From NCBI GenBank assembly GCA_029204225.1, contig CM055109.1:40035791-40099790 (forward strand): a stretch of 64,000 bases of DNA. The letters run 5' to 3'. A program made the position numbers and the translations under genes. Each line of letters begins with the position of its first letter. Position 1 is the stretch's first letter. Positions 1 through 12,459 of this stretch are shown in pieces. The DNA is from Diphasiastrum complanatum. Lineage: Eukaryota > Streptophyta > Lycopodiopsida > Lycopodiales > Lycopodiaceae. Below the pieces are notes generated by a model that was given only the letters and a program-made list of their open reading frames with translations, was not told the origin of the DNA and did no database searches.

Positions 1-1
1 T

Positions 2-172
2 TCTTTATGACAAAGACACATGTTGTTTCCAGAAAAATTACACACAAGATGGATGGGACCTTATAAGGTCGTTGAAGTCCTTGACAATGGATCGCTATAG
101 TTAGGAGATCTCGAAGGACATTTACTTGATACACGAGTAAATGGTTCAAGAGTGAAGCGATACTATGACTGA
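2..172 (+). pseudogene. Ty3/gypsy integrase C-terminal remnant
   Basis: Frame 2 reads about 55 codons that match the C-terminal end of plant Ty3/gypsy integrases. The motif KLHTRWMGPYKVVEV is followed by a VNGSRVKRYYD-type tail, the usual GPY/F-like end of pol. In an intact element this part binds DNA during integration. Two in-frame stops are present, at 8-10 and 98-100, and the terminal stop is TGA at 170-172. The rest of pol lies outside the window to the left. The identification rests on the motif only; the family within Ty3 is unclear. Confidence 0.75.
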
Positions 173-189
173 TTTCTGAACAGAAATAG

Positions 190-690
190 TAGGATAAGCT
201 TCGCATTTTTTGTAAAGAATGCAAAATATGCGACAGTCATTGTTCCATACACGTTAGCAAAGTTCACTGTTCAAACTGTGCCAAAAATTGCGACACAGCA
301 CTTTGTTATTTCACCATGTATTATTTCTAAAAAATGTGATGCCAAATAAGTTGTTTTGCGAAAAACCCGACACTTTTGTTGAAATGATGCAATTCATTTG
401 CCACATCCACTTGCTATTTTCAATTTTCCAAAAAAGCTGGCACTGTTTGTAGTTGTTTTCACCATGTTTTTACCATGTTTCCAACATATAAGAAATATGT
501 GAAAAACCCGACACCTTTACTCCATGGATAATTCCCATTATGTTCAGCGAAAAATGTGACACTAATGCAAAATTTGTTATGTTAGTAAATCCACTCTTTT
601 TGCAAAGCAAAAATTGCGACACATGGTTTTGCAATGTTCGGCCAGTCCATTTTACCAAAAAGGCCATTTGCATTTACTACCTTTAGGCCT
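190..690. other. Non-coding stretch with recurring GCGACAC / poly-A motif
   Basis: No gene is visible. The stretch contains about seven loose copies of a short pattern, an A-run followed by GCGACAC, GTGACAC or CCCGACAC. They lie for example near 278-300, 358-372, 495-512, 548-562 and 603-622. The same style of sequence recurs near 3150-3260, 29500-29870 and 59900-60180, so it probably belongs to the untranslated or LTR part of a retroelement family. Confidence 0.4.
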
Positions 691-767
691 TATTTTTTTA
701 AGGACTGTACCTTCAATACTAGGAGGATACTTTTTATTAAATACTGGTCTAATCCGCTAACATATCA

Positions 768-1124
768 TTAATGTGCCGAACACGTCAAACACTTCTGTTT
801 TTTTGTTCGTTCTGAAACTGTTTCATTTGCGATCGTTAAGCTCTTGTTTTTCTTACGATCCAATGCACTCACGACTACCATCACTGCTTTGCATGCTATC
901 ATCGTCATGGCTATCATACTCAAAATCCATCCAAAATTAGTCTTATCGATTTTGCAGCCACTGGCCATACGAGCTCGGATTGAAGGACTTCTTTAATTCG
1001 ATCCATTAGTGATCTTAACAAACTTGTCTCATGAGCTAATTCAGAATTTGAGCGAAACACTGGGATGGACATATCTCCACTATTGTCCGTAATCATGAGA
1101 TTATTATCATATTGGGATTCTACT
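768..1124 (-). pseudogene. Decayed membrane-protein-like frame downstream of Ty3 pol
   Basis: Read on the minus strand, about 50 codons (roughly 1124 to 968) contain an amphipathic segment with LLRSLMDRIKEVLQ. A frame change then leads into 66 codons (968-768) with a hydrophobic stretch, ILSMIAMTMIACKAVMVVV, flanked by basic residues, like a single transmembrane helix. The arrangement resembles the heptad-plus-anchor end of env-like genes that some plant Ty3 elements carry. It lies antisense to the neighbouring integrase end and no family match can be claimed. It could equally be a chance hydrophobic frame. Confidence 0.3.
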
Positions 1125-1289
1125 GTCGTGCACTAGGCTTGCCTATTGACGGCAGTATCCCTGTCACCAAAGCCTGATTTCATTACCTGAACCGGAGTCT
1201 TTCAAGAGGAAGCTTATCTGGAGAAGAGGGGATAAAAACTTTCTTATATCAGAGACTCCAATCTAAAGAGCTTCATTTGTTTCGCTCTT

Positions 1290-2440
1290 TCTTCCATCTT
1301 CTTATCGGATCAAGAGTACACGATTTCTAATAAAAATATGGGATACCTACTTAGAGCCCTGGATGGAGAACACATTGCCTTCGGACAGATTGCTTTTAAG
1401 AAATTTTGTAAATTAGTCAAGTATAAGCAATTCTCCAGGCTAGGTTTGCAGTTTAGTATACTATGCATGCATGCTAGAATCTTGTTTGTGTAGGAGGATA
1501 TCAGAATTGCACTGGTACTACCAAAGTTAGCTCCTTCCATCAAGGGCGACTCTCAGATGAGAATATCAAAGGCGACATCTACTGAGATCACATCCTCATC
1601 CTCAACACAACAGAATGTAAGTCCAGTAAGGATGTCCTCTCCATCATCACAATACAAGCCGCTTTTCAGCAGTGAAAGAATTCAAGATCCAGAGGAAGAG
1701 GTAGAAGAAGACACATAGATTTTTGCTAAGCAAGACCAAATGCAGGATGATATCCAACAAGAGCCAATACATGAAGTCCAAGAGATTCCTAATATCCAAC
1801 AAGAAGATGATGATGACATTGAGCCAGCAGTCCTGGATGAAGAGCTGTATACGAAGACCTTCGGAATGCTCCTAGCAGATACACAAGCATAATCCAGCAT
1901 TTCGTGAATTTGGAAAAGGTTTTGCGGAAGCTGGGGAGTAAACATGACACTAAGCGAGTAGACCTTATCCAGAGGGATGAGGAGCTGCAATCAATTAAGT
2001 CAAAAATGTCCCAAAAGATCAAGGATCTTGAAGAAGCTCAAGCTAAATTGACAAAGAAAGACGCAGTCCTAGAGGAAGCCCAAAACAGGTTCGACACCAC
2101 TCTAGAGACGCTGGAGGCAATGTACAACCAATCTAATCAATTTGAGAATGAGAATTCATTGCTCAAACAACAACTCTAGACCTTGCAAGCATCACTCTAA
2201 GAAGAGCAACATGCACACGTGGCCCTCAAAAGCACTAACAAGGAGCTTCAAGATAAATTGAAGGACGTCGAGGCAAACCAGAAGTAGCTGAAGGACTCTG
2301 TTCTCCAACTGCAAAGTTCGACAAGCGAAAGTCCAAGGACTTTCCCATTGGTCTTTGGTGTAACCAAAAATTTTAGGTAGAAGGCATTCTCCACTGGAGT
2401 TCTGGACTATAGAAAGGAGGTAAGAAAGTGGTTAGTTCTT
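1290..2440 (+). pseudogene. Decayed coiled-coil protein gene, probably a retroelement accessory gene
   Basis: A long open stretch starting near 1300 is rich in E, D, Q and S, with acidic runs such as DPEEEVEEDT near 1690 and QQEDDDDIEPAV near 1800. After a frame change it continues in 1904-2179 as a heptad-patterned coiled coil (KDLEEAQAKLTKKD). It then runs on with sporadic stops to about 2440. Several stop codons and at least one frameshift show that it is dead. It lies just downstream of the Ty3 pol end, where some plant elements carry an extra gene. The function is not recognised. Confidence 0.4.
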
Positions 2441-2469
2441 GCTGAAATGCCTGAAATTTTATTCTTAGT

Positions 2470-3010
2470 AGTGAGTATACTACCTTATTCTTTTGCTTGG
2501 CACTCCCCTTGGTGTGACTTTGCTTTGCTGCGGAATGACTACAAGTGGTAATGCTGCAATAGATGATACTTCTGCTACAACTTCGGCAGATGACTTTGTC
2601 TTAGCTTCAGTCTGCACGAATTAATCTTTCTGCACCTACCTAAAAACTACATCTGTCTGAGTGGCCTTCTTTGATGTGGTTGCAGATGGTGCGTCTGTCT
2701 ACATTGCTTGGTCTTCCTGTTGTGACTGGTCCTTCTTTGGAAACCTGGATCTGGCTTGCATTGAATTTCACCTCTTCTAGTTTGTCCTTTAGCTTCTCAT
2801 ATTCTGTCATTTGAGACTATAGATATTGCAATTGGAAGGATTGGATAATTCTTTCTTGGATTCCCTTCCAGGCTACAGGATTGATCTGTATCTCCCATGG
2901 GAAACATAGGCTCTTAGAGTTACCTCAGCACTGATTTGCCAGAGAATGGCTTCTTTAGTCTGCTTCTTGTAGATCTGGTTCCCCTGCTTTAGCATTTTTG
3001 GGCCAAACTA
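2470..3010 (-). pseudogene. Antisense coiled-coil remnant
   Basis: The minus strand reads a charged helical segment near 2985-2870 (FGPKMLKQGNQIYKKQTKEA) and, in another frame near 2830-2750, a heptad-like segment (QMTEYEKLKDKLEEVKF). Stops and frame changes separate the pieces. The composition suggests old coding DNA, perhaps another copy of an accessory gene like the one next to it. No family is recognised. Confidence 0.25.
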
Positions 3011-3049
3011 ACAACGCACCAAAAAGGTGATCTTGCCCTAGCCATTGTT

Positions 3050-3600
3050 CAGAATAAGTTCAATGTGCAAACTAACTACATTCATGTAAATGAAATATGG
3101 TATAGTGCCTAAATTAATGTAAAGGCCTATTTGCATTTTGTAAATTCATTTTAAGTGAGAACTTGCGATATTTTGTGCGACGTTCTAGCGACACATTAGC
3201 AGATCCCAACCAACATCTTAACGGTTGGTGATCGACACTCAGGTCGGTGTTTGTTCCTATAAGGACGACACTTAGCGCCATTGTACATATGCAGAGATTG
3301 AGTTATCAATAGAGAGAAGAGAGCCAGTTCCTACAGTCTGTGCATTCCTTTCCTCTGTTATCTGTTATAGTTGCATTTCTTATCATTGAGCGAACACACT
3401 CTGAGTTAGTTTGTAACTGATTGTGATAGACATCTGTTGCGGCATTCACTCTTCACTTGTACTGAATTCCAGATTTTCTGAGGGCATGTCTCAAATTATC
3501 ATGCCGCGATGATGGGTGGATCTTGGGAATCCAAATTCATTGCGTAGACAACGTCAAACTTAGATTGCTTCACTTACCTGAGGTCAACAGAGCCTATAGA
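3050..3600. other. LTR-like end region
   Basis: This stretch has no coding frame. It has the look of a retroelement R/U5 region, with GCGAC/GCGACAC motifs at about 3165-3195, a repeated TCGACACT / ACGACACTT pattern at 3230-3275 and a pyrimidine-rich part at 3340-3480. It may close the decayed Ty3 element at 1-3 kb. No partner LTR is visible in the window. Confidence 0.3.
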
Positions 3601-4672
3601 ATGCTAGGGAACCAAGTTGGCTCAAGGTGACTCTAGTGACACATGGAGACTTGTGACTAAAATTGAAAAAGTAACTCTAGCATATGCATGGAGAGTTATG
3701 ATTCAAAATATAGTTGATTATTAGTCGACAAATGTTGTATTGAAATGAATAAGTGGGCGATGGTTGCACATGCACTCTATGTTAGCTTGAAGATTGTGGC
3801 TAGATATCCTAGAGGGCATGACACTACTCAAGCCACGGAGTGTTATACATCCTATATGAAGTGAGACTCCAAGGAATGATTGTTGGTGTTCGAGTAGTTC
3901 AAAGTCCTAGCACATGAGGTTGTGTATAAACTTACCTAGATTTGGACAAGCTATTATAAAAAGAAACATTTCTATATTGTAAAATCCAAATCTTATCTCA
4001 TTGCCATGCTTTCTTTTTCATCATGTGTGCCATCTCTGTGAATCAACATGCAAGAATGAGAACACACCATTTTAGGCCTTACATCCATTATTACAAGTCT
4101 CGCTACTTACAAATATAGTGCAATTGTTCAAGCATTTTCATGAATTATCATACTACCTAGACCTACTCTAATTTAGCACCATGGCTATATTTGTCCTAAA
4201 AAATGCATACCATGTGATTTTTTGTTAAGTGTCATGCTCCAAAAGTCCTTTGACACATTCCAATATCTCGGGCCACCTCTTTAAATAAGAATGATCATCT
4301 CATGTATTGTCTTCAGATGGAAACCTGTTCCACTTAATTACGTATTGTTGTATTCATTTTTCAATTCGTAGCTCTTTATCACAATACCCAACTACTGCCT
4401 CTGGTTCTACTACCAATTTTTCTTCATTTTGGTAGTTCGGCCACTATTTGAACATTCTTGCCAATATTCTTTTTCAGAAAACTAACATGGAATACATTAT
4501 GTATTTTTGTGATGATCAAGTACCTTGGCACAATGTACTAAGAACTAAGCACTTAAACTCTAAAAATACAGAAAATAGTTGGTGTTTTTGAAATAAGCTA
4601 GGCCGGTACCTTTTCTAACAAGGAGTTTCTTTGGCTCAATAGACTCTTTCAATGGTTGCTTTGTAAAAAAAT

Positions 4673-4674
<2 letters not shown>
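3601..4674. other. No gene seen
   Basis: AT-rich DNA without a coding frame longer than a few dozen codons and without a recognised repeat. Confidence 0.5.

Positions 4675-4742
<68 letters not shown>
4675..4742. repeat. (TC)n microsatellite
   Basis: Uninterrupted TC dinucleotide run of 34 units. Any protein read through it (SLSLSL) is a by-product of the repeat. Confidence 0.98.
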
Positions 4743-4745
<3 letters not shown>

Positions 4746-5402
4746 TTCATGAAAGAGAGTACAATTAGGACCTTAAATGAATTCATTCAATCCACAAGAA
4801 TGATTGGTTGCATTACTATCAACAATTCTATTTCCAAATGCAAGCTAAAACTGATCCTATCTTGATATGTAATCAAGAGCAATCTCAAGCAAAGTGTAAA
4901 TGATCAAAGAGCTTCACATGTGTAAACCACACCCACAACCTTGTGTATGGACAAAGACCAGAGAGAAAAGTACTAACACTAATAAAAGCATTGGATCCAC
5001 CAAAATGCATGCAAAGAGAGAGATACATAAGCTTGATGCAAAATCCTCAAGATCTCTTCAAATTGTTCTTATAAAATGACCTCCAATTGGAGTATATACA
5101 AAAAAAGCTTGGCTTGGACTAACTTGATCTATTTCACATGTGTGGGATAGTACATTCCCTTGTCCTTTGGCTCCTCATAAAGTCTCATACAAATATATGG
5201 CCATCCAATCAAATTGCATCTCTTGAAAAAAGCTAGAATCTAGGAAATTTGCTTCTAGCTTGAAAATCTTGATTATTTGTCTTAATGGCTCTTGGGATTA
5301 TCTACAAGCTACCCTATGCCTATGCTTCACACATGAGAGCAGGCTCCATACATGTCAAATGACATTATGTATATGAATTTGGCCTTAATCAAACTTTATT
5401 TT

Positions 5403-5403
<1 letters not shown>
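4743..5403. other. No gene seen
   Basis: AT-rich non-coding DNA between two microsatellites. Nothing recognisable. Confidence 0.5.

Positions 5404-5487
<84 letters not shown>
5404..5487. repeat. (AC)n microsatellite
   Basis: Perfect CA/AC dinucleotide run of 42 units. Confidence 0.98.
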
Positions 5488-5488
<1 letters not shown>

Positions 5489-6115
5489 CCTTTCCTTACC
5501 CTATGAGTAATTGCCTTCATAAATTCTCATCAATATTCTTGTTTTACTGACTAGTTTATGCATGCCTATAAATTCAGTCCAAGGAACACATTGTCAATCC
5601 ACAGGATTAACAACTTGTGTAATGAATTTATGATCCTAAATGAGTCACCACAAGCATATCTCTAAAGATCTCATGCAATTAGTAAACAAAACATTTTTAA
5701 CTGAAAATCATGTAACCCAATTAATTCTAAGAGAGAATATTTCTCAAAGAGTACTATTTTGTAACCAAAACCCCAATCAAAAATTATTTCAAAAGAATAT
5801 ATTGTTAAAGGGAATCTCATTCCTTGCATCAACTCACGGATCCTAGTTCTTACTAAGATCGAGTTGAACATGATCGTCAAGGAATATAACCCAAGCTTCA
5901 ACAAAACATTCCTCATAATACGACTAGTAGTGATGATACTAATCAATCAGATTCCCGATCGATAACTTTTGTACTACAAAAAAGTTTTAACATCTTCTAA
6001 CTAGATCTGTCCAAACAATCCTTAGAAGATTCAAATACTATAAAAAAACATCTTATCGATCCTGAATCTTAAACAAGTCCTTCATCTATACCTATTACAA
6101 ATTCTTCCTAAAATC
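5488..6115. other. No gene seen
   Basis: AT-rich non-coding DNA. The last bases adjoin the antisense copia gag fragment. Confidence 0.45.
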
Positions 6116-6119
6116 CATG

Positions 6120-6475
6120 CTTTAAAGGTTTTGCTTAGATAAAGTGAACTTTGAAAGATTTGCCTCCTAAGGGTTACAACCCTTGATGTAGACCTAGACT
6201 CATAAACCTTCTTTAAAGTTTCCCAAGCCTCACTAGATGTAGTGCACTTACCAACTTCCTTGAGAAGTTCATTTGTCACATTCATCTTGATCACATGAAG
6301 AGCCTTCGTTGCCTTCCTATCACACCTCAATTGTTCTTGAGGTGTCAAAAGATTCTCCTCCACACCTACAACAATGTCCATCAACTCATTCATCTCAAGG
6401 AGAGACTCCATTCTCACCTTCCAAGTTGATTAGTTGCTTGAGGTAAGCCTATCATTGCTCTCCAACATGAAGCCT
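6120..6475 (-). pseudogene. Ty1/copia gag fragment (N-terminal half)
   Basis: The minus strand from about 6475 to 6120 matches the first ~115 residues of a copia-type gag. It is very close to the gag at 27014: both have NDRLTSSN, WKVRMESLLEMN, MNVTNELLKEVGKCT and STSRVVTLRRQIF-type blocks. A TAA interrupts it at the SSN(Y) position (near 6430), and the 3' part ends in unrelated sequence. Gag packages the element RNA, and here only a dead piece remains. Other parts of the element are not present nearby, so this is an isolated fragment of the Copia-2 family. Confidence 0.85.
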
Positions 6476-6479
6476 CCGT

Positions 6480-7684
<1,205 letters not shown>

Positions 7685-7689
7685 GGATA

Positions 7690-8889
7690 GTATCTAATGT
7701 AGTATTACCCCTTTATGTTTTTTCTTTTTATAAAAAAAAGTGCGGGCTTTTGACATCACCAGTTAAAGCTCCGTGACTTTACAAGGCATTAATTTCTCTT
7801 CTATCCCCAATGGTTAAGATCATCCTTTGTCAAATCCTACGATGGACAATACTTGCTTCCAACACAAGCCTTATCAAGACAATTACCATGAACCTTCACA
7901 TAGTGAGTCATCAATATCTATATGGGCTATTTATACACAACAAGGTGATAGCCAGATCCACACCTTCACGCCCATTCATCTTATCAGAATTTTTTATTCT
8001 CTCAAGTATGCCCAACTACAAAGGTACCCGGGATATCTACACGGAAACATGTATGTTTTTCCTATCTTTACTATTCTTGCAAGCCATTTGCTATGATAGT
8101 AGGCTGCGACCAGCTACAACATGATTATTGAAATTTTTTTCATAGCAAGGGATGCATTGGTACGAAGATCAATTATAGGATTGAGACATTGAGGATTCTA
8201 AAAGACTTATCTTTGAAGCGCTTTCTATCAATGGTGCTTCAAGACTTCATGCCATTAACTATACTCAATACTACCTATTTAATGATTGTCGAAGCACTAG
8301 CCACTAGATTATTTTTATCATCAAAAAAATAATTTCCAATGAGCAAATATATTCGTTGAAGGGTTGAAAAATTATTGGCATCATAATTACCAGTTGGACA
8401 TGATCTTACATACATACACATAATTCAACTAATGCAAATGTCCATGGTACAAAATTGGACTTAAAATTTGACCGAAAAGTTGAAGCTACATTATAAAGTG
8501 TTGTGAACATTCAACCATTTCTTCTTTTTCTTTTATCAATATGGCTTTCTCCTTCACAACTTTATTTTAAATGATCTCTCTCTACTCTCTTATGGTTAAG
8601 ATGTGAAATAGGGTAGGGTTTCTCCTTGTACACTATAGAGTTTGCTATTGCAACTAAAACTTCAATGCTTTCTCTTAAAATTATTTTTCGTTAGAATTTG
8701 ATTGAGACAAACTCTTTCTCACTAGGTGACCATCCTTGTTAACATTTTGCTAATGACACAACAATCTTCCTTCTACTATATAAAGATTTTGTAGTTTTTT
8801 TTTAACATTATTTTTTATTCTTTCAAATGTCTATTTTTGATAATCGATAGAGATAATTTTTATTTATTAATTAGCCTTTTAAAGATTGT
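7690..8889. other. No gene seen
   Basis: Two overlapping frames of about 100 codons occur at 7810-8124. They lack motifs and codon-like structure and are not called. The rest is AT-rich. Confidence 0.45.
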
Positions 8890-8983
8890 CTAGTGGCACT
8901 ATAATTAGACTTGTGGATATCTCATTTAGAATACCTCTAGTGACACTATAATTAGACTTGTGGATATCTCATTTAGAATACCT
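8890..8983. repeat. 47-bp tandem duplication
   Basis: Two adjacent copies (8890-8936, 8937-8983) beginning CTAGTGRCACTATAATTAG. They differ at one visible base. Confidence 0.95.
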
Positions 8984-8989
8984 CTTCCA

Positions 8990-9596
8990 TCTAAATAAGT
9001 ATTAACTGCGGTTCTAAATTCTTTATGGAATGAGATTACACAATGAGATCATCAATTCTCATCTTTTCTTACTACAACAATAACAATCAAGCACATCCTT
9101 GGCTAATATTCTATCTTTTAACAAAGGATCAAGCTACTACTCACAAGCTACTACTCAACCTCGAACTCCAATTTAACGAATGTCATCGAAGTTGCTTAAT
9201 CGCAAGTGATAACATAAATCCTACTCATCAAAGGTAGTAGATTAGCTTGGATTTGAGAATTAGAGTTACGTAACACTAGGTAAAGATCTAAACCTAGCAT
9301 CCAAGGCCCAATTCATGAATTCTCACCCACTTGGTGGTTGGGGACCATGGTGACTCATGGTTCATGGCAAATCTCACCAAGAACTCCTACAATTTAGGAA
9401 CTCTACTTGGAGCTCAATAAGACCACCAATGTAACATGGAAGAGTGATTCCATTCACTTATAATAATATTCTAAACATCACCTAACAAAGTAGAGCAAGG
9501 TGGGACACTTGGTTATCCAAAATGGTGCCATGTGGCAACAAACCACTATCTAGATTGTAGATTTCTTAGACAAATATGATATATATAGAATATCAT
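8990..9596. other. No gene seen
   Basis: AT-rich non-coding sequence with no recognised repeat, up to the next tandem duplication. Confidence 0.45.
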
Positions 9597-9752
9597 GGCC
9601 CATGCCTATTACTTCAGTTAGACCTCTAGCATTGTGACACATGTATCACACCATAAAAAGGTCCCACAAATTTATATAGAGGCCCATGTCTATCACTTTA
9701 GTGATTAGATCTCTAGCATTGTGACACATGTATCACACCATAAAAAAAGACC
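9597..9752. repeat. Tandem duplication, period about 84 bp
   Basis: Two copies start at 9597 and 9681 (GGCCCATGYCTATYACTT). They share the block TCTAGCATTGTGACACATGT and the following ATCACACCATAAAAA. They differ by a few substitutions and a small indel. Confidence 0.9.
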
Positions 9753-9759
9753 CAATTTT

Positions 9760-10312
9760 TTTTGAAGACACATAAATATGATATTATATAGTGTAATGAA
9801 GCAGTTTGATGCTAGTAAGCAATCAAGACGAAAATTATAGAATACAACTCTGTCTGCGTGCGAGACAAGTTCTGTGTCTAGGATCTGTAGATCCAACTGT
9901 CCGATAGTAAAGCGAGATGATCACTCGTGAGAGAACCGTGTTTCTCTCACGCCAACGCACTGCGTGAATTTGCATGCAGTGCTTGAAGAATCAGAGAAAG
10001 ATCAAGATAGATGATTTTCTTGTTGTGTCTGATCTAGAATGCAAATGTGTCTGCTGTCATTCGTGTGTCTGAATTCTCTTTTCATTTTAATTCCGCATCT
10101 TGGTTGAAATTATGTTGAATGCTGCATTACTTTTATAAACGCAGATTAGCAGTGCCTGACTACACCCTGGAGGACCGTAGGAGCGATTCAGCAGGCAGTG
10201 TCTAGCGATTGCATCTGAACTCCATTCGAGTCGTACAGAGAGAGTTGTGCTTGAGTTGCGATCGTGAAAGCTTCGTTTCTCATTAGTGGTGTCAGAGCAT
10301 ATCGTGCATTCA
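9760..10312 (+). mobile_element. Plus-strand copia-type LTR end with primer-binding site
   Basis: The stretch has no gene but ends at about 10287-10299 with TGGTGTCAGAGCA. This differs by one base from the usual plant primer-binding site complementary to initiator-Met tRNA. That places an LTR end just upstream, in the pyrimidine-rich DNA of about 9900-10285. The internal region expected downstream is missing: at about 10320 the sequence switches to an antisense gag-protease piece. The 5' limit of the LTR cannot be seen. Confidence 0.5.
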
Positions 10313-10319
10313 ACACTCA

Positions 10320-11070
10320 TCAAACACTGTCGTTTACATTTTCATTAGAGGTACTAGCTAATGCAACTGAATTAGAGAGTACGTAAAGATTTCTGACTCT
10401 AGTGCATGTAGTCAGAGTAGTATCTTCCTTGAGTATTGTACATTGCTCAGATGAGAAAGAAACAGTGTAGCCCTCATCAATTATCTTAGAGATTGATAAC
10501 AGATTCTTTGATAACCGAGGAATGTGAAGGACGTTAGAAACACAAATAGATAGATCTTTGTTGAAGGTGATCTTCACTGCTCCTTTGCCTTCCACGCGTA
10601 TGGTGCTAGAATCTCCAAGGTAGTCAAATTGGTCTCTATTGTAAGTTGTGTACTCCGTAAACCATTCCTTGTGAGAGGTCATGTATTGGGTGGCGCCGCT
10701 GTCCAGTTACTAGCTATCACAATCTTCGCTACTACTGTAAGCCATTAACAAGTGTGTATCTGACCCCTTGAATTCTGCCGTGTTGGAGGAGTCTGGCTGC
10801 TTCTTTGCCTCGTTGTACCCTTGGAATAGTCTTTCTTCTTGGTGTATAGAGCCATGGATTTGTCTTTGATGGATAGGTTGCTAGTCTTTCTTTGCATTTC
10901 TTCTTGAAGAAAATGACCCATCACCTTTTGAAGAGTGAGGTCGGGTTGTGTGGAGATCATCACCACAAAGTGCTCATAGGACTTTGGAAGAGAAGACAAC
11001 AAGGTCATAACGACATCATCATCTTGAATAGAACATTCTATAGCTGATAACTGATCTAATAGGGACTTGA
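10320..11070 (-). pseudogene. Ty1/copia gag C-terminus and protease fragment
   Basis: From 11050 to 10745 the minus strand reads the end of a copia gag (DVVMTLLSSLPKSYEHF, then VMISTQPDLTL and MGHFLQEE). It then reads a protease region (LDSGATQYMTSHKEWF near 10710-10670, ending VLHIPRLSKNLLSI). The DSGA aspartate motif is present. The zinc knuckle expected between the two blocks is absent and stops lie near 10725, so there has been an internal deletion. Both ends abut plus-strand copia DNA (primer-binding site at 10299, zinc knuckle at 11170). The closest gag in the window is at 63614-63850. Confidence 0.85.
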
Positions 11071-11077
11071 AGTTTCA

Positions 11078-11895
11078 ACAAAGACAAAGCCAAGGAAAGA
11101 GACAAAGATGGTGAAGAGGATGACTCATCTCATCCTTCTACTTCAAAGACCAAGAAGAAGAAAGTCAAGTGTTTCTTTTGTGGCAAGAAGGGGCACTATG
11201 TCTTAAATTGCTTCAAAAAGAAAAATCAACTCAAACAAGCAAATCTCTCTAATGAGAAAGAAGAATACTTTATTGCAAGTGATGGAGAAGGATCACTCAT
11301 GGTGTCAAGCTTTTCTTCAACACCCTTCAAGAAAGATGGAGCTTGGTACATCGATAGTGGAGCCTCTTCACATATGTGTTGGTCAAAGGAGTTGTTTGAC
11401 TCTATTCTACCTTATAAAGGACTTAAAAGATCTATTTATATCGCAAATGATCATGAATGCTCTATTGAAGAAATTGGCAACATTCCATTGAAACTTGCTT
11501 CTTCTAAAGTTCTATCACTTTCCAATGTCCTTTTTGTTCCTAAGCTTACAAAGAACTTGATTAGTGTTGGAAAGTTGCTTGATAGTGGTTGTGATTACTT
11601 GCTTTATCAAGAAAAATGATGAGATCCTAGCTAATGGATCTAGATATGGTGGAATCTTCAACTTGAATTCTTATGAGAATGCAAACTTTTGTGAAGTTGC
11701 TCTTTTGTCTAAGGAGGAGTTATGGCATAGAAGGTTGGGGCATCCTAACTATAAATCTATGCTTTCTATGATCAAGAATGATAAGGCTATTGGCCTTCCA
11801 AGATCACTTTCCAAGGATATCAAGCCTTGTGAGGCTTGTGCTATTGCAAAATCACATAGAAAGCCATATCAAAAGTCTTTTATTAAGACTTCTCC
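11078..11895 (+). pseudogene. Copia-1 gag end, protease, pre-integrase domain
   Basis: The zinc knuckle CFFCGKKGHYVLNC (CX2CX4HX4C) lies at 11170-11211. The protease follows with WYIDSGASSHM near 11343, and the pre-integrase domain with LWHRRLGHPNYKSM near 11720 and a CEAC pair near 11827, the zinc-binding HHCC part of integrase. A frameshift near 11605 separates protease from pre-integrase. The coding sequence stops at 11895, where the inverted end of the DNA transposon begins, and it resumes at 21167. In an active element these products mature the polyprotein and bind the cDNA ends. Confidence 0.9.
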
Positions 11896-11928
11896 ATTAG
11901 AGGAGTTCTCAATATCAAAAAGACCCTT
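11896..11928 (+). repeat. Left terminal inverted repeat
   Basis: Starts ATTAGAGGAGTTCTC and ends AGACCCTT. It is the exact reverse complement of 21134-21166. The proposed TA target copy is 11898-11899. Confidence 0.95.
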
Positions 11929-11929
11929 T

Positions 11930-12455
11930 AAGGAATGCCATGTAGGATATACAAAAATATCAAAATAAATAAATCAATATTGTTTATTTGCTTGCCCACA
12001 CCACTCCCAAGGCCTCTCCAACTCCCAATGATCTACCCACAGTGTCTATAATCACAGTTAAGAACTGTTAACAGTTCGTAGTATAACTTGACTAAATTCA
12101 AAAATATTCCCTCCATTGGTTACGAAAAGGGCAATATTTTCACTGGATCTAGAATATGACCGCCATCCCCAAATTCGAATAAGGAAACAGAACATTTACA
12201 TATGCATTCCTTCCACAAGAATAGAAATATGAGCGCCAACTACCTATTGGAATGAAAAAATGAGCGGCATTTCCAGATTTGAATCAAGCATACAAGCATG
12301 GAGATTGGATTGATCGTACATAGTATATAATATAATCAAAGATGAGCATTTTGTTTTGCTTCATAGAATCTGGTCATAGTACTTTGATGCAACTGATTAC
12401 TCTATTATTTTTTTGATGATGACATTATATCATCTAAATGTGGATATCCCTATTG
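11930..12455. other. Left subterminal region of the DNA transposon
   Basis: No convincing coding frame. AT-rich, with two CCNCC-containing stretches near 12000-12040 and 12150-12170. It presumably holds the gene A promoter and possibly a first exon, but neither can be delimited. Confidence 0.4.
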
Positions 12456-12459
12456 ATTT

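Noticed and set aside
4656-4865. Serine/leucine-repeat protein frames over TC runs (also at 7464, 31797 and 35058)
   Set aside because: They are simple translations of dinucleotide repeats.
7810-8124. Pair of ~100-codon plus-strand frames
   Set aside because: They overlap in different frames, with no motif, no splice context and AT-rich composition.
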